Source of the DNA: Labedella phragmitis
GTDB taxonomy: Bacteria > Actinomycetota > Actinomycetes > Actinomycetales > Microbacteriaceae
Assembly (NCBI RefSeq): GCF_004078635.1
Contig: NZ_RZNB01000002.1
Span: 620,001 to 684,000, forward strand
DNA: 64,000 nucleotides
Direction of reading: 5' to 3'
Below, one piece after another: positions 51,722 through 59,976 of this stretch. The number at the start of each line of letters is the position of its first letter. Position 1 is the stretch's first letter. The notes beneath the pieces were generated by a model. It had not been told where the DNA came from, did not search any database, and saw nothing but the letters and a program-made list of their open reading frames with translations. The position numbers were made by a program, and so were the translations under genes.

Positions 51722-52818
51722 CAGCGTGCGCCGCGTGCAGCGCCGATCTCGAGCAGCTCCGTGATGAGGTCCGGATAGGCCAGTCCGGACGCGAGCCAGC
51801 ACTTCGGGAACATCGAGATGGGCGTGAAACCGGGAAGAGTGTTGAGCTCGTTGACGACGAAGCCGTCCTCGGTGAGGAAGAAGTCGACGCGAGCGAGGCC
51901 CTCGGCGCCGACGGCCGTGAAGACCTCCTGCGCGATGCGGCCCATCTCCGCGAGCTCCTCGTCCGTGAGCGATGCCGGGCAGACGAGGTCGATTCCCGGC
52001 GCGTCGAGGTACTTGGCGTCGAAGTCGTAGAAGCCCCGTCCGGAGACGACGATCTCCCCCGCCACCGACGTCCGCGGTTGTGCCCCGGCGCGTCCCTCGA
52101 GCACCGCGATCTCGACCTCGCGACCGATGACGGTCGACTCGATGAGGACGCGGTCGTCGTGCTCGAGCGCGTCACGGATCGCACCGTCGAGACCCTCCGG
52201 TGCCTCGACCTTCGAGACGCCAACGCTCGAGCCCGCGCGAGCCGGCTTCACGAAGACGGGGAAACCGAGCTCCTCCGCGCTTCGCAGCGCCGCCTCGGGA
52301 TCGGCGCGGAAGCCCGCCGCCGACACGGTCGCCCACGGGGCCACGGCGATTCCCGCGTGCTGCAGCACGGTCTTGGTGAAGTGCTTGTCCATGGAGACCG
52401 AGGAGGCGAGGACACCCGAACCCACGTAGGGAAGGCCGACGAGCTCGAAGAGCCCCTGGACGGTGCCGTCCTCGCCGTACCGGCCGTGCAGGATCGGGAA
52501 CACGACGTCGACGACTCCGAGGGAGGCGATGCTGCCGTCGGCGTGGGTCACCGAGAGCTCGCGGCTCGTCGAGTCCTCCGGCCACCGCACGCGCGATCCG
52601 TTGTCGAGGACCTCCGGCAGGTGCTCGGGGTCGAGACCGAACTTCGTCGGATCGTCGTCCTCGAGCACGAACACGCCCTCGCGGGTAATCCCGACGGGGA
52701 CGACCTCGAAGAGCTCACGATCGATCGCCGACAGCACTCCCCCGGCCGTTGCGCAACTGATCGAATGCTCGCTTGAACGCCCGCCGAAGAGGACCACCAC
52801 TCGTCGCTTCACTGTCAT
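51721..52818 (-). CDS. ddl: D-alanine--D-alanine ligase
   Basis: 365 residues. ATP-grasp ligase: VVVLFGGRSSEHSISCATAG, VVFPILHGRYGEDGTVQGLF, FVKPARAGSSVGVSKVEA, and the metal-binding end VNELNTLPGFTPISMFPKCW. It makes the D-Ala-D-Ala of peptidoglycan in the cytoplasm. The ATG has GAGGA six bases upstream. Its first 104 bases overlap the 3' end of gpsA in another frame. Confidence 0.97.
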   Translation of the reverse strand: MTVKRRVVVLFGGRSSEHSISCATAGGVLSAIDRELFEVVPVGITREGVFVLEDDDPTKFGLDPEHLPEVLDNGSRVRWPEDSTSRELSVTHADGSIASLGVVDVVFPILHGRYGEDGTVQGLFELVGLPYVGSGVLASSVSMDKHFTKTVLQHAGIAVAPWATVSAAGFRADPEAALRSAEELGFPVFVKPARAGSSVGVSKVEAPEGLDGAIRDALEHDDRVLIESTVIGREVEIAVLEGRAGAQPRTSVAGEIVVSGRGFYDFDAKYLDAPGIDLVCPASLTDEELAEMGRIAQEVFTAVGAEGLARVDFFLTEDGFVVNELNTLPGFTPISMFPKCWLASGLAYPDLITELLEIGAARGAR

Positions 52819-53857
52819 CCCCTGTCCTCTCGCCTTGCGGCTCGTCACTGTCGGTGGTCAAATGCGGCGCGATGTCCTTCGGGTCGAGCGTGCCATCGAG
52901 GACCTGCTTGACCTGTTGCACGATGGGCATCTCGACACCGATCTCGCGCGCGAGTTCGAGAACGGGAGCAACCGACGCGAGCCCTTCCGCCGTCTGCTGC
53001 ATCTGCTTGACGACGGCACCGAAGCTGTAGCCCTGGCCGAGTAGTCGCCCTGCCGTGTTGTTGCGGGAGAGCGGTGACTGGCACGTCGCGATGAGGTCAC
53101 CGAGACCCGCGAGCCCCGCGAGGGTCTCGGCCTTCGCCCCTCGCGCCACCGCGAAGTCCGTCATCTCGACGAGCCCGCGCGTGATGATCGACGCCTTCGT
53201 GTTCTCACCGTATCCGACGCCGTCGACGATACCGATCGCCACGGCGATGAGGTTCTTGAGCACTCCGCCGAACTCGGTCCCGATGACATCGGTGTTCACG
53301 AAGGTGCGGAAGTACGTGTTCCGAGCGAGCGTCGCGACGGCTTGAGCCGTCTCGAGCCGGCTCGAGGAGACGACCGCGGCCGTCGGCTGCTCCCGCGCGA
53401 TCTCGAGAGCGAGGTTGGGTCCGGAGGCTACGGCGACGAGACCAGGATCGATCGCGAGGGTCTCGACGATGACCTCGCTCATCCGGAGACCAGTGCCCTT
53501 CTCGACGCCCTTCATGAGCGAGACGACGATGGCGTCGGGAGCGAGGAGGGGGCGGATCGCGAGGAGGTTCTCCCGCAGGGTCTGGCTCGGGACCGCCACG
53601 AAGACCTGCGTGGCCCCCGAGAGCGCGGCACGGAGATCGGAGGTCGCCGAGAGGTTCGGCGGGAGCGTGATGCCCGGGAGGTAGTCGCTGTTGCGGTGCG
53701 ACCGGGAGATCTCGCGAGCGACTTCCTCGCGACGCGCCCACATCGTGACCGAGGCGCCTCCGTCGGCGAGGATCTTGCCGAACGTGGTCCCCCAGCTGCC
53801 GGTGCCGAGGACGGCGACCTTGGCCTGTTGTCTACGACTCAAAACGACCCGTTTCAC
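52715..53857 (-). CDS. gpsA: glycerol-3-phosphate dehydrogenase (NAD(P)+)
   Basis: 380 residues. N-terminal dinucleotide fold VAVLGTGSWGTTFGKILADG, SLMKGVEKGTGLRMSEVI, VASGPNLALEIAREQPTAAV, GTEFGGVLKNLIAVAIGIVD, and GLAGLGDLIATCQSPLSRN. Makes sn-glycerol-3-phosphate for phospholipids. Start uncertain: GTG at 53857 (26-bp overlap with plsC) or TTG at 53842 (11-bp overlap); neither has a good ribosome-binding site. The last 50 residues run beyond the usual end (DDSEATSGGPLRRAFKRAFD) and overlap ddl by 104 bp. Confidence 0.93.
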   Translation of the reverse strand: MKRVVLSRRQQAKVAVLGTGSWGTTFGKILADGGASVTMWARREEVAREISRSHRNSDYLPGITLPPNLSATSDLRAALSGATQVFVAVPSQTLRENLLAIRPLLAPDAIVVSLMKGVEKGTGLRMSEVIVETLAIDPGLVAVASGPNLALEIAREQPTAAVVSSSRLETAQAVATLARNTYFRTFVNTDVIGTEFGGVLKNLIAVAIGIVDGVGYGENTKASIITRGLVEMTDFAVARGAKAETLAGLAGLGDLIATCQSPLSRNNTAGRLLGQGYSFGAVVKQMQQTAEGLASVAPVLELAREIGVEMPIVQQVKQVLDGTLDPKDIAPHLTTDSDEPQGERTGDDSEATSGGPLRRAFKRAFDQLRNGRGSAVGDRS

Positions 53858-54608
53858 TCTGCCCGCGCTTCGACGGGTCCCACCGCGTCTCTGGGGCCTT
53901 CTCACCCCTGAGCTCCTCGAGCTCGCGGGTGATGGCGGTCATGACGACATCGGTGGCTGCGGCGAGGGTCGAGCCGTCGAGCGGCTTGCCCTCGAACGCG
54001 GAGAGGTCGACCGGGTCACCGAATCGTACCCGGACCTTCTTCGGCGGGAAGAAGGAGATCTTCTTCGAGTAGCGCGCCATGACCTGCTGCGTACCCCAGT
54101 GCGCGACAGGCACGACCGGGATCCCGTGCTGGAGTGCCAGTCGGACGGCCCCCGTCTTGCCTCGCATCGGCCAGATCGCGGGATCGCGCGTGAGCGTTCC
54201 TTCGGGATACACGACGAGCACCTGCTCGCGCTCGGCGACCCGGGCCGCCGCCGCCATGGGGTCCTTGTCGCGGGTCGACCCGGCGCGCTCCACCGGGATC
54301 TGGCCAGACGAGCGCAACAGCCAGCCGAGGCCCGCGACGTCGAAAAGCGAGGCCTTCGCGAGGAACCGCGGTGCCCGGCCGAGCTTCCATGCGGCCAGAC
54401 CGATGACGACGGGATCGATCTCCGAGTAGTGGTTCGGGGCGAGGATGACAGGGCCGAACCGCGGCAGCTTCTCGCCGTTCTCGATCCGGATCACCATCAT
54501 CATCCGACTCAGCGGCAGCGCGACGCCCGCGAGGAACCAGAAGAACGACGGTCTCGACTTCTCAGGATTGGAGCGACGCGGTCGACCGCTCGATGGACTC
54601 AGAGGCAC
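53832..54608 (-). CDS. plsC: 1-acyl-sn-glycerol-3-phosphate acyltransferase
   Basis: 258 residues. Acyltransferase motif I is APNHYSEIDPVVIG (H-x4-D), motif III VVYPEGTLTRDP. One or two hydrophobic segments near the N-terminus (FFWFLAGVALPL). It turns lysophosphatidate into phosphatidate, using glycerol-3-phosphate chemistry supplied by gpsA directly downstream. The GTG at 54608 is chosen over an open frame 19 codons longer because GATAAT lies exactly six bases before it and similarity begins soon after. Confidence 0.92.
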   Translation of the reverse strand: MPLSPSSGRPRRSNPEKSRPSFFWFLAGVALPLSRMMMVIRIENGEKLPRFGPVILAPNHYSEIDPVVIGLAAWKLGRAPRFLAKASLFDVAGLGWLLRSSGQIPVERAGSTRDKDPMAAAARVAEREQVLVVYPEGTLTRDPAIWPMRGKTGAVRLALQHGIPVVPVAHWGTQQVMARYSKKISFFPPKKVRVRFGDPVDLSAFEGKPLDGSTLAAATDVVMTAITRELEELRGEKAPETRWDPSKRGQSETGRFES

Positions 54609-54614
54609 GAGACC

Positions 54615-54620
54615 ATTATC
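54615..54620 (-). promoter_or_regulatory. putative -10 element of a leaderless plsC mRNA
   Basis: GATAAT, six bases (GGTCTC), then GTG on the reverse strand. It would separate plsC-gpsA-ddl-thiL from leuCD, which end 82 bp upstream. Confidence 0.5.
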
Positions 54621-54690
54621 CGACGGACTCCAGCGGAGCCCGAGACGACCGGCCCGTGTCCGCACAGCGGCCGGGCCGGCCGTTCGGATC

Positions 54691-55293
54691 TCACAGGCTG
54701 CGAGCGGGGATCGTCTTCGGACGCCACCCGGCCCGCGACTGCTCGAACCGCGTGATCGCCTCTTCGTCGCGCAGCGTCAGGCCGATGTCGTCGAGCCCCT
54801 CGAGCAGGCGCCACCGCGTGTAGTCGTCCACCTGGAACGCGAAGCTCTCGTCACCGACGACGACGGTGCGCGCGACGAGGTCGACGGTCGCCGCGATACC
54901 GGGCTCGGCGTCCATGATCGCCCAGATCCGCTCGACCTCCGCCTCCTCGACCTGGGCGGCCAGCAGCCCCTGCTTGCCGCTGTTCCCGCGGAAGATGTCG
55001 GCGAAACGGGCGCTCACGACGACCTTGAAACCGTAGTCGCGCAGCGCCCAGACGGCGTGCTCGCGGCTCGATCCGGTGCCGAAGTCCGGTCCGGCCACGA
55101 GGATCTGCGCTCCCGCGTACTGCGGCTGGTTGAGCACGAATTCCGGATCCTGGCGCCACCCGGCGAAGAGCGCATCCTCGAAGCCGGTCTTCGTGACCCG
55201 CTTGAGATAGACGGCGGGGATGATCTGATCGGTGTCGACGTTCGACCGCTTGAGCGGCATCGCGACTCCGGTGACGGTCTCGAACTTGTCCAT
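54691..55293 (-). CDS. leuD: 3-isopropylmalate dehydratase, small subunit
   Basis: 200 residues, the usual size. Swivelling-domain motifs: [57 protein letters not shown] and [14 protein letters not shown]. With LeuC it isomerises isopropylmalate in leucine synthesis. Three bases after leuC, so translation is coupled. The start is followed by [15 protein letters not shown], the usual N-terminus. Confidence 0.97.
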   Translation of the reverse strand: MDKFETVTGVAMPLKRSNVDTDQIIPAVYLKRVTKTGFEDALFAGWRQDPEFVLNQPQYAGAQILVAGPDFGTGSSREHAVWALRDYGFKVVVSARFADIFRGNSGKQGLLAAQVEEAEVERIWAIMDAEPGIAATVDLVARTVVVGDESFAFQVDDYTRWRLLEGLDDIGLTLRDEEAITRFEQSRAGWRPKTIPARSL

Positions 55294-55296
55294 GGC

Positions 55297-56781
55297 TCAG
55301 TCCTCCAGGTCCGACGGGCTCGACAGCGTTCCCCGGACGGCCGTCGCCGCAGCGACGAGGGGCGAGACGAGGTGCGTACGGCCACCCTTGCCCTGCCGAC
55401 CCTCGAAGTTCCGGTTGCTCGTCGAGGCGCAGCGCTCACCGGGGGCGAGCTGGTCGGGGTTCATGCCGAGGCACATCGAGCACCCCGCGAAACGCCACTC
55501 GGCGCCGAAGTCGAGGAAGACCTTGTCGAGGCCCTCGGCTTCCGCCTCGAGTCGCACTCGAGCCGATCCGGGGACGACCATGACGCGCACGTTCTCGGCC
55601 TTACGGCGCCCCTGGATGATGGAGGCGAAGGCACGGAGGTCTTCGATCCGGCTGTTTGTGCACGACCCCATGAAGACGGCGTCGACCGGGATCTCCTTCA
55701 TCGGCGTTCCCGCCTGGAGGTCCATGTACTCGAGGGCACGCTCCGCGGCGGCGCGCTCGTTGAGGTCGACGATCGCCTCCGGGTCCGGGACGTTCTGGCT
55801 GAGGGACACACCCTGGCCGGGGTTCGTCCCCCACGTGACGAAGGGCTCGAGTTCGTCGGCGTCGAGGAACACCTCGGCGTCGAAGACCGCGCCATCGTCG
55901 GTGGGGAGCGTGCGCCAGTACGCGACCGCCTCGTCCCAATCCTCGCCCCGCGGGGCGTGGGGGCGGCCCTCGAGGTACGCGAACGTGGTCTCGTCCGGCG
56001 CCACCATTCCGGCGCGCGCACCCGCCTCGATCGACATGTTGCAGATGGTCATCCTGCCCTCCATGGAGAGCTGACGGATGGCCGAACCGCGGTACTCGAG
56101 CACGTAGCCCTGGCCGCCGCCGGTGCCGATCTTCGCGATGACCGCGAGGATGATGTCCTTCGCGGTGACGCCGGGCTTCAGGGTCCCGTCGACGTTGATC
56201 GCCATCGTCTTGAACGGCTTGAGCGGCAGCGTCTGGGTGGCGAGGACGTGCTCGACCTCGCTCGTCCCGATACCGAACGCCATCGCGCCGAATGCGCCGT
56301 GCGTCGAGGTGTGCGAATCGCCGCACACGACCGTGATCCCCGGCATCGTGAGACCGAGCTGCGGACCGACGACGTGGACGATGCCCTGCTCGACGTCTCC
56401 GAGCGAATGCAGGCGCACGCCGAACTCCTCGGCGTTGCGACGCAGGGTCTCGATCTGCGTGCGACTCGTGAGGTCGGCGATGGGCTTGTCGATCGCGAGC
56501 GTCGGCGTGTTGTGGTCCTCGGTCGCGATCGTGAGGTCGAGGCGACGCACGGGCCGATCCGCGAGGCGCAGGCCGTCGAACGCTTGCGGGCTCGTGACCT
56601 CGTGCACGAGGTGCAGGTCGATGTAGATGAGGTCGGGGGTACCGTCCTCGCCCTTGACGACGAGGTGGTCGCGCCAGATCTTCTCGGCGAGCGTGAGCGG
56701 GCCCGTCGTAGTCTCGGCCGGAACGGCGGGTCGTTCCGCCGTGTCCGACACGAATGCAGCGCCCGTGGTGGATGTACTCAT
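55297..56781 (-). CDS. leuC: 3-isopropylmalate dehydratase, large subunit
   Basis: 494 residues of the aconitase family. The three [4Fe-4S] cysteines are in [15 protein letters not shown] (near 374) and [17 protein letters not shown] (near 435). [13 protein letters not shown] and [20 protein letters not shown] are further marks. A 35-residue Thr/Ala-rich N-terminus precedes the core. The ATG at 56781 has AAGGA eight bases upstream; that ribosome-binding site can pair with the leucine codons of a leader peptide upstream, so translation of leuCD is probably leucine-controlled. Confidence 0.97.
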   Translation of the reverse strand: MSTSTTGAAFVSDTAERPAVPAETTTGPLTLAEKIWRDHLVVKGEDGTPDLIYIDLHLVHEVTSPQAFDGLRLADRPVRRLDLTIATEDHNTPTLAIDKPIADLTSRTQIETLRRNAEEFGVRLHSLGDVEQGIVHVVGPQLGLTMPGITVVCGDSHTSTHGAFGAMAFGIGTSEVEHVLATQTLPLKPFKTMAINVDGTLKPGVTAKDIILAVIAKIGTGGGQGYVLEYRGSAIRQLSMEGRMTICNMSIEAGARAGMVAPDETTFAYLEGRPHAPRGEDWDEAVAYWRTLPTDDGAVFDAEVFLDADELEPFVTWGTNPGQGVSLSQNVPDPEAIVDLNERAAAERALEYMDLQAGTPMKEIPVDAVFMGSCTNSRIEDLRAFASIIQGRRKAENVRVMVVPGSARVRLEAEAEGLDKVFLDFGAEWRFAGCSMCLGMNPDQLAPGERCASTSNRNFEGRQGKGGRTHLVSPLVAAATAVRGTLSSPSDLED

Positions 56782-56786
56782 GGTTT

Positions 56787-56881
56787 CGGTCCTTCTTCGA
56801 TCGGGTCCGGCCATAGCAACCTCCGCGACGAGGGAGGCCAGGTAGTCAAGCCTCGTCGCGGCGACGAAGAAGGAGGGACCG
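56787..56881 (-). promoter_or_regulatory. leuC leader: outer helix covering the ribosome-binding site, inner 11-bp hairpin
   Basis: On the reverse-strand RNA, CGGUCCCUCCUUCUUCG (56881-56865, holding three Leu codons of the leader peptide) pairs with CGAAGAAGGACCG (56799-56787, holding the leuC ribosome-binding site) over 13 bp with a 4-nt bulge. Inside it, 56861-56851 pairs with 56833-56823 over 11 perfect bp with a 17-nt loop. There is no U-run, so control is more likely at translation than at termination. A ribosome stalled at the Leu codons would cover the first strand and free the leuC site; free flow would let the outer helix form. Confidence 0.65.
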
Positions 56882-56893
56882 ATCGAGCAGCAT
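56846..56893 (-). CDS. leuL: leucine-rich leader peptide of leuCD
   Basis: 15 residues, [15 protein letters not shown], then TGA: five leucines, three of them consecutive (CTC-CTT-CTT). It lies 64 bases before leuC and 20 bases after the terC stop. TATTCT (56900-56905) ends six bases before its ATG, so the leader peptide is probably read from the very 5' end of the mRNA. Too short for similarity to prove anything; the evidence is codon content, position and the paired RNA structure. Named by analogy with other leucine leader peptides. Confidence 0.65.
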   Translation of the reverse strand: MLLDRSLLLRRRDEA

Positions 56894-56899
56894 CCCCAC

Positions 56900-56905
56900 A
56901 GAATA
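56900..56905 (-). promoter_or_regulatory. putative -10 element for leuL-leuCD
   Basis: TATTCT, six bases (GTGGGG), then the ATG of the leader peptide. It lies just past the terC stop codon (56914). Confidence 0.5.
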
Positions 56906-56913
56906 GCACCGCG

Positions 56914-58005
56914 TCAGCGGACGTCGCCCTCGCCCCGCGTGCCAGGCGCCGGCGGCGTCTGCTCGGACGCGGACGCGTCGACGGCGGACTCGACGCGGTC
57001 CTTCTCCCCCGCATCGGTCGCGACGCCGTTGCGGCGCTCGTGCGCGGAATGGACGAGGCTCGCGACGGTCGCGACGGTCATCGCGACGACGATGACGGCG
57101 AGCGACATCCACGTGCTGATCTCGGGCGCCCACTCGATGTGCTCACCGTTGTTGATGAAGGGGAGCTCGTTCTCGTGCATGGCGTGGAGGAAGAGCTTCA
57201 CGCCGATGAAGGCGAGGATGAACGCGATGCCGTAGTGGAGGTAGCGCAGCCGGTCGAGCAGTCCGCCGAGGAGGAAGTAGAGCTGGCGGAGACCCATGAG
57301 CGCGAAGACGTTGGCCGTGAACACGATGAACGGGCTCTGCGTGATGCCGAAGATCGCGGGGATCGAGTCGATGGCGAAGATGAAGTCGGTCGTTCCGATC
57401 GCGATGAAGACGATGATCATGGGAGTGAACATGCGCTTGCCGTTGACCGTCGTGCGGAGCTTCGAGCCGTCGAACTCGTCGTGTACGCCGAGCTTCCGAC
57501 GGAGGAAGAGCGTGAAGCGCGTCTCGCCGTCGTCGGCGTCCTCGTTGTTCGCGAAGGCCTGGCGGTAGGCGGTGACGAGGAGGAAGAGGCCGAAGATGTA
57601 GAACACGAACGAGAAGTTCGCGATGATCTGGGCGCCGAGGAGGATGAAGATGCCGCGGAGAACGAGCGCGATGACGATGCCCACCATGAGCACTTCCTGC
57701 TGGTACTTCCGGGGGACCGAGAAGCGAGCCATGATGATGACGAACACGAACAGGTTGTCGATCGACAGGCTGTACTCGGTGAGCCAGCCGGCGAGGAACT
57801 GCCCCGCGAACTCACCGTCGGTGAACGCCCACATGAGCCCCGCGAACGCGAGGGCCAGCGTGACGTAGAAGACGACCCACAGCGTCGATTCGCGGAACGA
57901 GGGGATGTGGGGGCGCTTGACGACGTAGAGCAGGTCGAAGAGCAGGATGAGCCCGAGACCGACGTAGGAGCCGATTTCGAAGACCAGGGGAAGCTCGGGG
58001 TGCAC
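56914..58005 (-). CDS. TerC family membrane protein (probable metal exporter)
   Basis: 363 residues with about nine transmembrane helices. TerC marks: YSLSIDNLFVFVIIMARFSV (the conserved Asp in SIDN) and IGTTDFIFAIDSIPAIFGIT (a second Asp in AIDS). A charged loop (RFTLFLRRKLGVHDEFDGSK) and a 60-residue hydrophilic tail follow. Family members such as Alx and MeeF/MeeY export manganese, often after extracellular-enzyme metalation; the leader riboswitch supports manganese here. The GTG start has GAAAGG six bases upstream; that site is part of the switch. The frame is open 57 codons further but runs through the riboswitch. Confidence 0.93.
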   Translation of the reverse strand: MHPELPLVFEIGSYVGLGLILLFDLLYVVKRPHIPSFRESTLWVVFYVTLALAFAGLMWAFTDGEFAGQFLAGWLTEYSLSIDNLFVFVIIMARFSVPRKYQQEVLMVGIVIALVLRGIFILLGAQIIANFSFVFYIFGLFLLVTAYRQAFANNEDADDGETRFTLFLRRKLGVHDEFDGSKLRTTVNGKRMFTPMIIVFIAIGTTDFIFAIDSIPAIFGITQSPFIVFTANVFALMGLRQLYFLLGGLLDRLRYLHYGIAFILAFIGVKLFLHAMHENELPFINNGEHIEWAPEISTWMSLAVIVVAMTVATVASLVHSAHERRNGVATDAGEKDRVESAVDASASEQTPPAPGTRGEGDVR

Positions 58006-58012
58006 GGCGTGC

Positions 58013-58055
58013 CTTTCGTGAACGAGGGTGCCGGGGTACGGCGGAATCACGAAAG
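58013..58055 (-). promoter_or_regulatory. terC expression platform: helix that hides the ribosome-binding site
   Basis: CUUUCGUGA (58055-58047) can pair perfectly with UCACGAAAG (58021-58013), whose GAAAG is the terC ribosome-binding site. CUUUCG is also the 3' strand of the riboswitch closing helix, so the two helices exclude each other: closing helix formed, translation on; not formed, translation off. Confidence 0.7.
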
Positions 58056-58148
58056 TCTCTCCCGCGCTCGAGTCGCGCTGCCACGACCGGGATCTCGTCT
58101 TCGTGACCCGTACTGACGACCGTGGCGATTGAGGGATACTCCCCTTCG
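58050..58148 (-). promoter_or_regulatory. yybP-ykoY (manganese) riboswitch-like leader of terC
   Basis: 99 nt of reverse-strand RNA. The first conserved patch is CGAAGGGGAGUA and the second GUCGUCAGUACGGG, close to the two metal-binding patches of yybP-ykoY RNAs; the closing helix is CGAAGG (58148-58143) with CUUUCG (58055-58050), six pairs including one G-U. The gene behind it, terC, is a classic target of this class. TACACT just upstream (about 58156-58161) could be the -10, which would start the RNA almost at the closing helix. Identified by eye, not by a covariance model. Confidence 0.7.
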
Positions 58149-58244
58149 GCTGGTCAAGTGTACAGCCGTCGAGCATTCTCTCGACGACCGCTTGCCGTAC
58201 GCGAGGCGACGCTTCTCGACGCGGCGTCGCGCCGTCGCCGAGGG

Positions 58245-58277
58245 GACCGGGTGCCCAGCAACGCTGAGCACCCGGTC
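58245..58277 (-). terminator. terminator after the ABC transporter operon
   Basis: 10-bp perfect stem (58245-58254 with 58268-58277) and 13-nt loop, starting four bases after the stop of the ATPase gene. No U-run. Confidence 0.6.
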
Positions 58278-58281
58278 GGCG

Positions 58282-59976
58282 TCAGACGGACTGCGCGCGC
58301 TCCGCAGCGACGATGAGCGCGAGTTCCTCGCGGCGTCGGCGCTGGGCGTCGGGGTCCGGGACGGGCAACGACGCGAGCAACCGCCGCGTATAGTCGTCCG
58401 TCGGCGCGCCGAGCACCTCGTCGCCCGTGCCCTCCTCGATCAGGCGACCGCGGTAGAGCACCGCGATCCGGTCGGAGAGGATGTCGACGACGGCGAGATC
58501 GTGACTGATGAACAGCGCGGCGAACCCGAGCTCGGCCTGGAGCTCCGCGAAGAGCTCGAGGACGCGCGCCTGCACCGACACGTCGAGCGCGCTCGTGGGC
58601 TCGTCGGCGATGAGGAGCTTCGGCTCGAGGGCGAGAGCGCGCGCGAGGCTCGCGCGCTGACGCTGACCGCCCGAGAGTTCGTGCGGGAAGCGATCGCCGT
58701 ACGATCGAGGCAGCTGCACGGCTTCGAGGAGCTCGTCCACGCGCTTGCGCGCCGCCGTCTCGTCGAGGTCCGAGCGGTGCACCGCGAGCGGCTCGGAGAC
58801 CGCCTCGGCGATCGTGAGGAGGGGATTGAAGCTCGACGCCGGATCCTGGAAGACGAAACCGATGTCCTTGCGGACAGGGCCGAACGTGCGCTCCTTGACG
58901 CCACGCATCTCCACGCCCAGCACCGAGAGGGAGCCGCCCGTCACGGGCGTGAGGCCCGCGATCGCGCGACCGATCGTCGTCTTGCCGGAGCCCGACTCCC
59001 CCACCAGGCCGACGACCTCGCCGGCACCGATCGTGAGGTCGACGCCGTCGACCGCGACGAATCCGGGGCGCCCGAAGCGGCCGGGGTACTGGATACGCAA
59101 GTCGCTCGCGACGACGATCGGCTCGGCCGCCGAGGCGACGGGGGCACGGCGTTCCGCCGCCTCGAGCTTCTGCCCGATGCGCGGAACGGCCGCGAGCAGT
59201 CGCTTCGTGTACTCGGCCGTCGGCGCCGAGAAGAGCGTCTTGACGTCCGCCTCCTCGACGAGCTCACCCTGGTACATGACGGCGACGCGGTCCGCCAGGT
59301 CGGCGACGACACCCATGTTGTGCGTGATGAGGACGATCGACGCCCCGAACTCGTCGCGGCAGCGCCGCAGGAGATCGAGGATCTCGGCCTGAACGGTCAC
59401 GTCGAGCGCCGTGGTGGGCTCGTCGGCCACGATGAGCCCCGGGTCGAGCACGAGCGCCATGGCGATGACGACGCGCTGCTTCTGTCCGCCGGAGAACTGG
59501 TGGGGGTAGTAGTCCACGCGGGACTCGGGCTCCGGGATACCGACGCGGCGCAGGATGTCGATCGCCTGGGCGCGCGCCGCCTTCCGGCCGAGCCGGGAGT
59601 CGTGTGCTCTGAGCCCCTCGGCGATCTGCCACCCCACCGTGAAGACGGGGTTGAGCGCCGTCGAGGGCTCCTGGAAGACCATCGAGACATCGGAGCCGCG
59701 AAGCCGACGCAGCGTCGATCCGGACACCGAGATGACGTCGTTCTCGCTCGCGCCGTCCTTGCTGCGCAGGACCACCGCGCCCGAGGACGTCGCCGTGTCG
59801 GGGAGGAGGCCGAGGATGGTCTTGGCCGTGACCGTCTTCCCGGACCCCGACTCCCCCACGATGGCGAGGACCTCGCGCTCGCCGACGCGGAGCGTCACGC
59901 CGTCGACGGCCTTGACCGCTCCGGCGTCGGTCGAGAAGGAGACGTCGAGGTCGGAGATCGTCAGTACATCGGTCAT
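58282..59976 (-). CDS. ABC transporter, fused double ATP-binding protein (DppD-DppF type)
   Basis: 564 residues, two ATPase domains in one chain. First: Walker A GESGSGKT at 41-48, signature FSGGQKQRVVIAMAL, Walker B IVADEPTTALDV. Second: Walker A GESGSGKTTIGRAI near 327, signature LSGGQRQRASLARAL, Walker B LIADEPTSALDV. Each domain has the OppD/F-type C-terminal segment. It powers the peptide/nickel-type importer encoded upstream. The ATG overlaps the dppC-type stop by four bases. Substrate cannot be read from this subunit. Confidence 0.95.
   Translation of the reverse strand: MTDVLTISDLDVSFSTDAGAVKAVDGVTLRVGEREVLAIVGESGSGKTVTAKTILGLLPDTATSSGAVVLRSKDGASENDVISVSGSTLRRLRGSDVSMVFQEPSTALNPVFTVGWQIAEGLRAHDSRLGRKAARAQAIDILRRVGIPEPESRVDYYPHQFSGGQKQRVVIAMALVLDPGLIVADEPTTALDVTVQAEILDLLRRCRDEFGASIVLITHNMGVVADLADRVAVMYQGELVEEADVKTLFSAPTAEYTKRLLAAVPRIGQKLEAAERRAPVASAAEPIVVASDLRIQYPGRFGRPGFVAVDGVDLTIGAGEVVGLVGESGSGKTTIGRAIAGLTPVTGGSLSVLGVEMRGVKERTFGPVRKDIGFVFQDPASSFNPLLTIAEAVSEPLAVHRSDLDETAARKRVDELLEAVQLPRSYGDRFPHELSGGQRQRASLARALALEPKLLIADEPTSALDVSVQARVLELFAELQAELGFAALFISHDLAVVDILSDRIAVLYRGRLIEEGTGDEVLGAPTDDYTRRLLASLPVPDPDAQRRRREELALIVAAERAQSV

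Noticed and set aside
54649-54679. Hairpin CCGGCCC/GGGCCGG as a leuCD terminator.
   Set aside because: Only seven pairs with a 17-nt loop, and several alternative pairings exist in this very GC-rich stretch.
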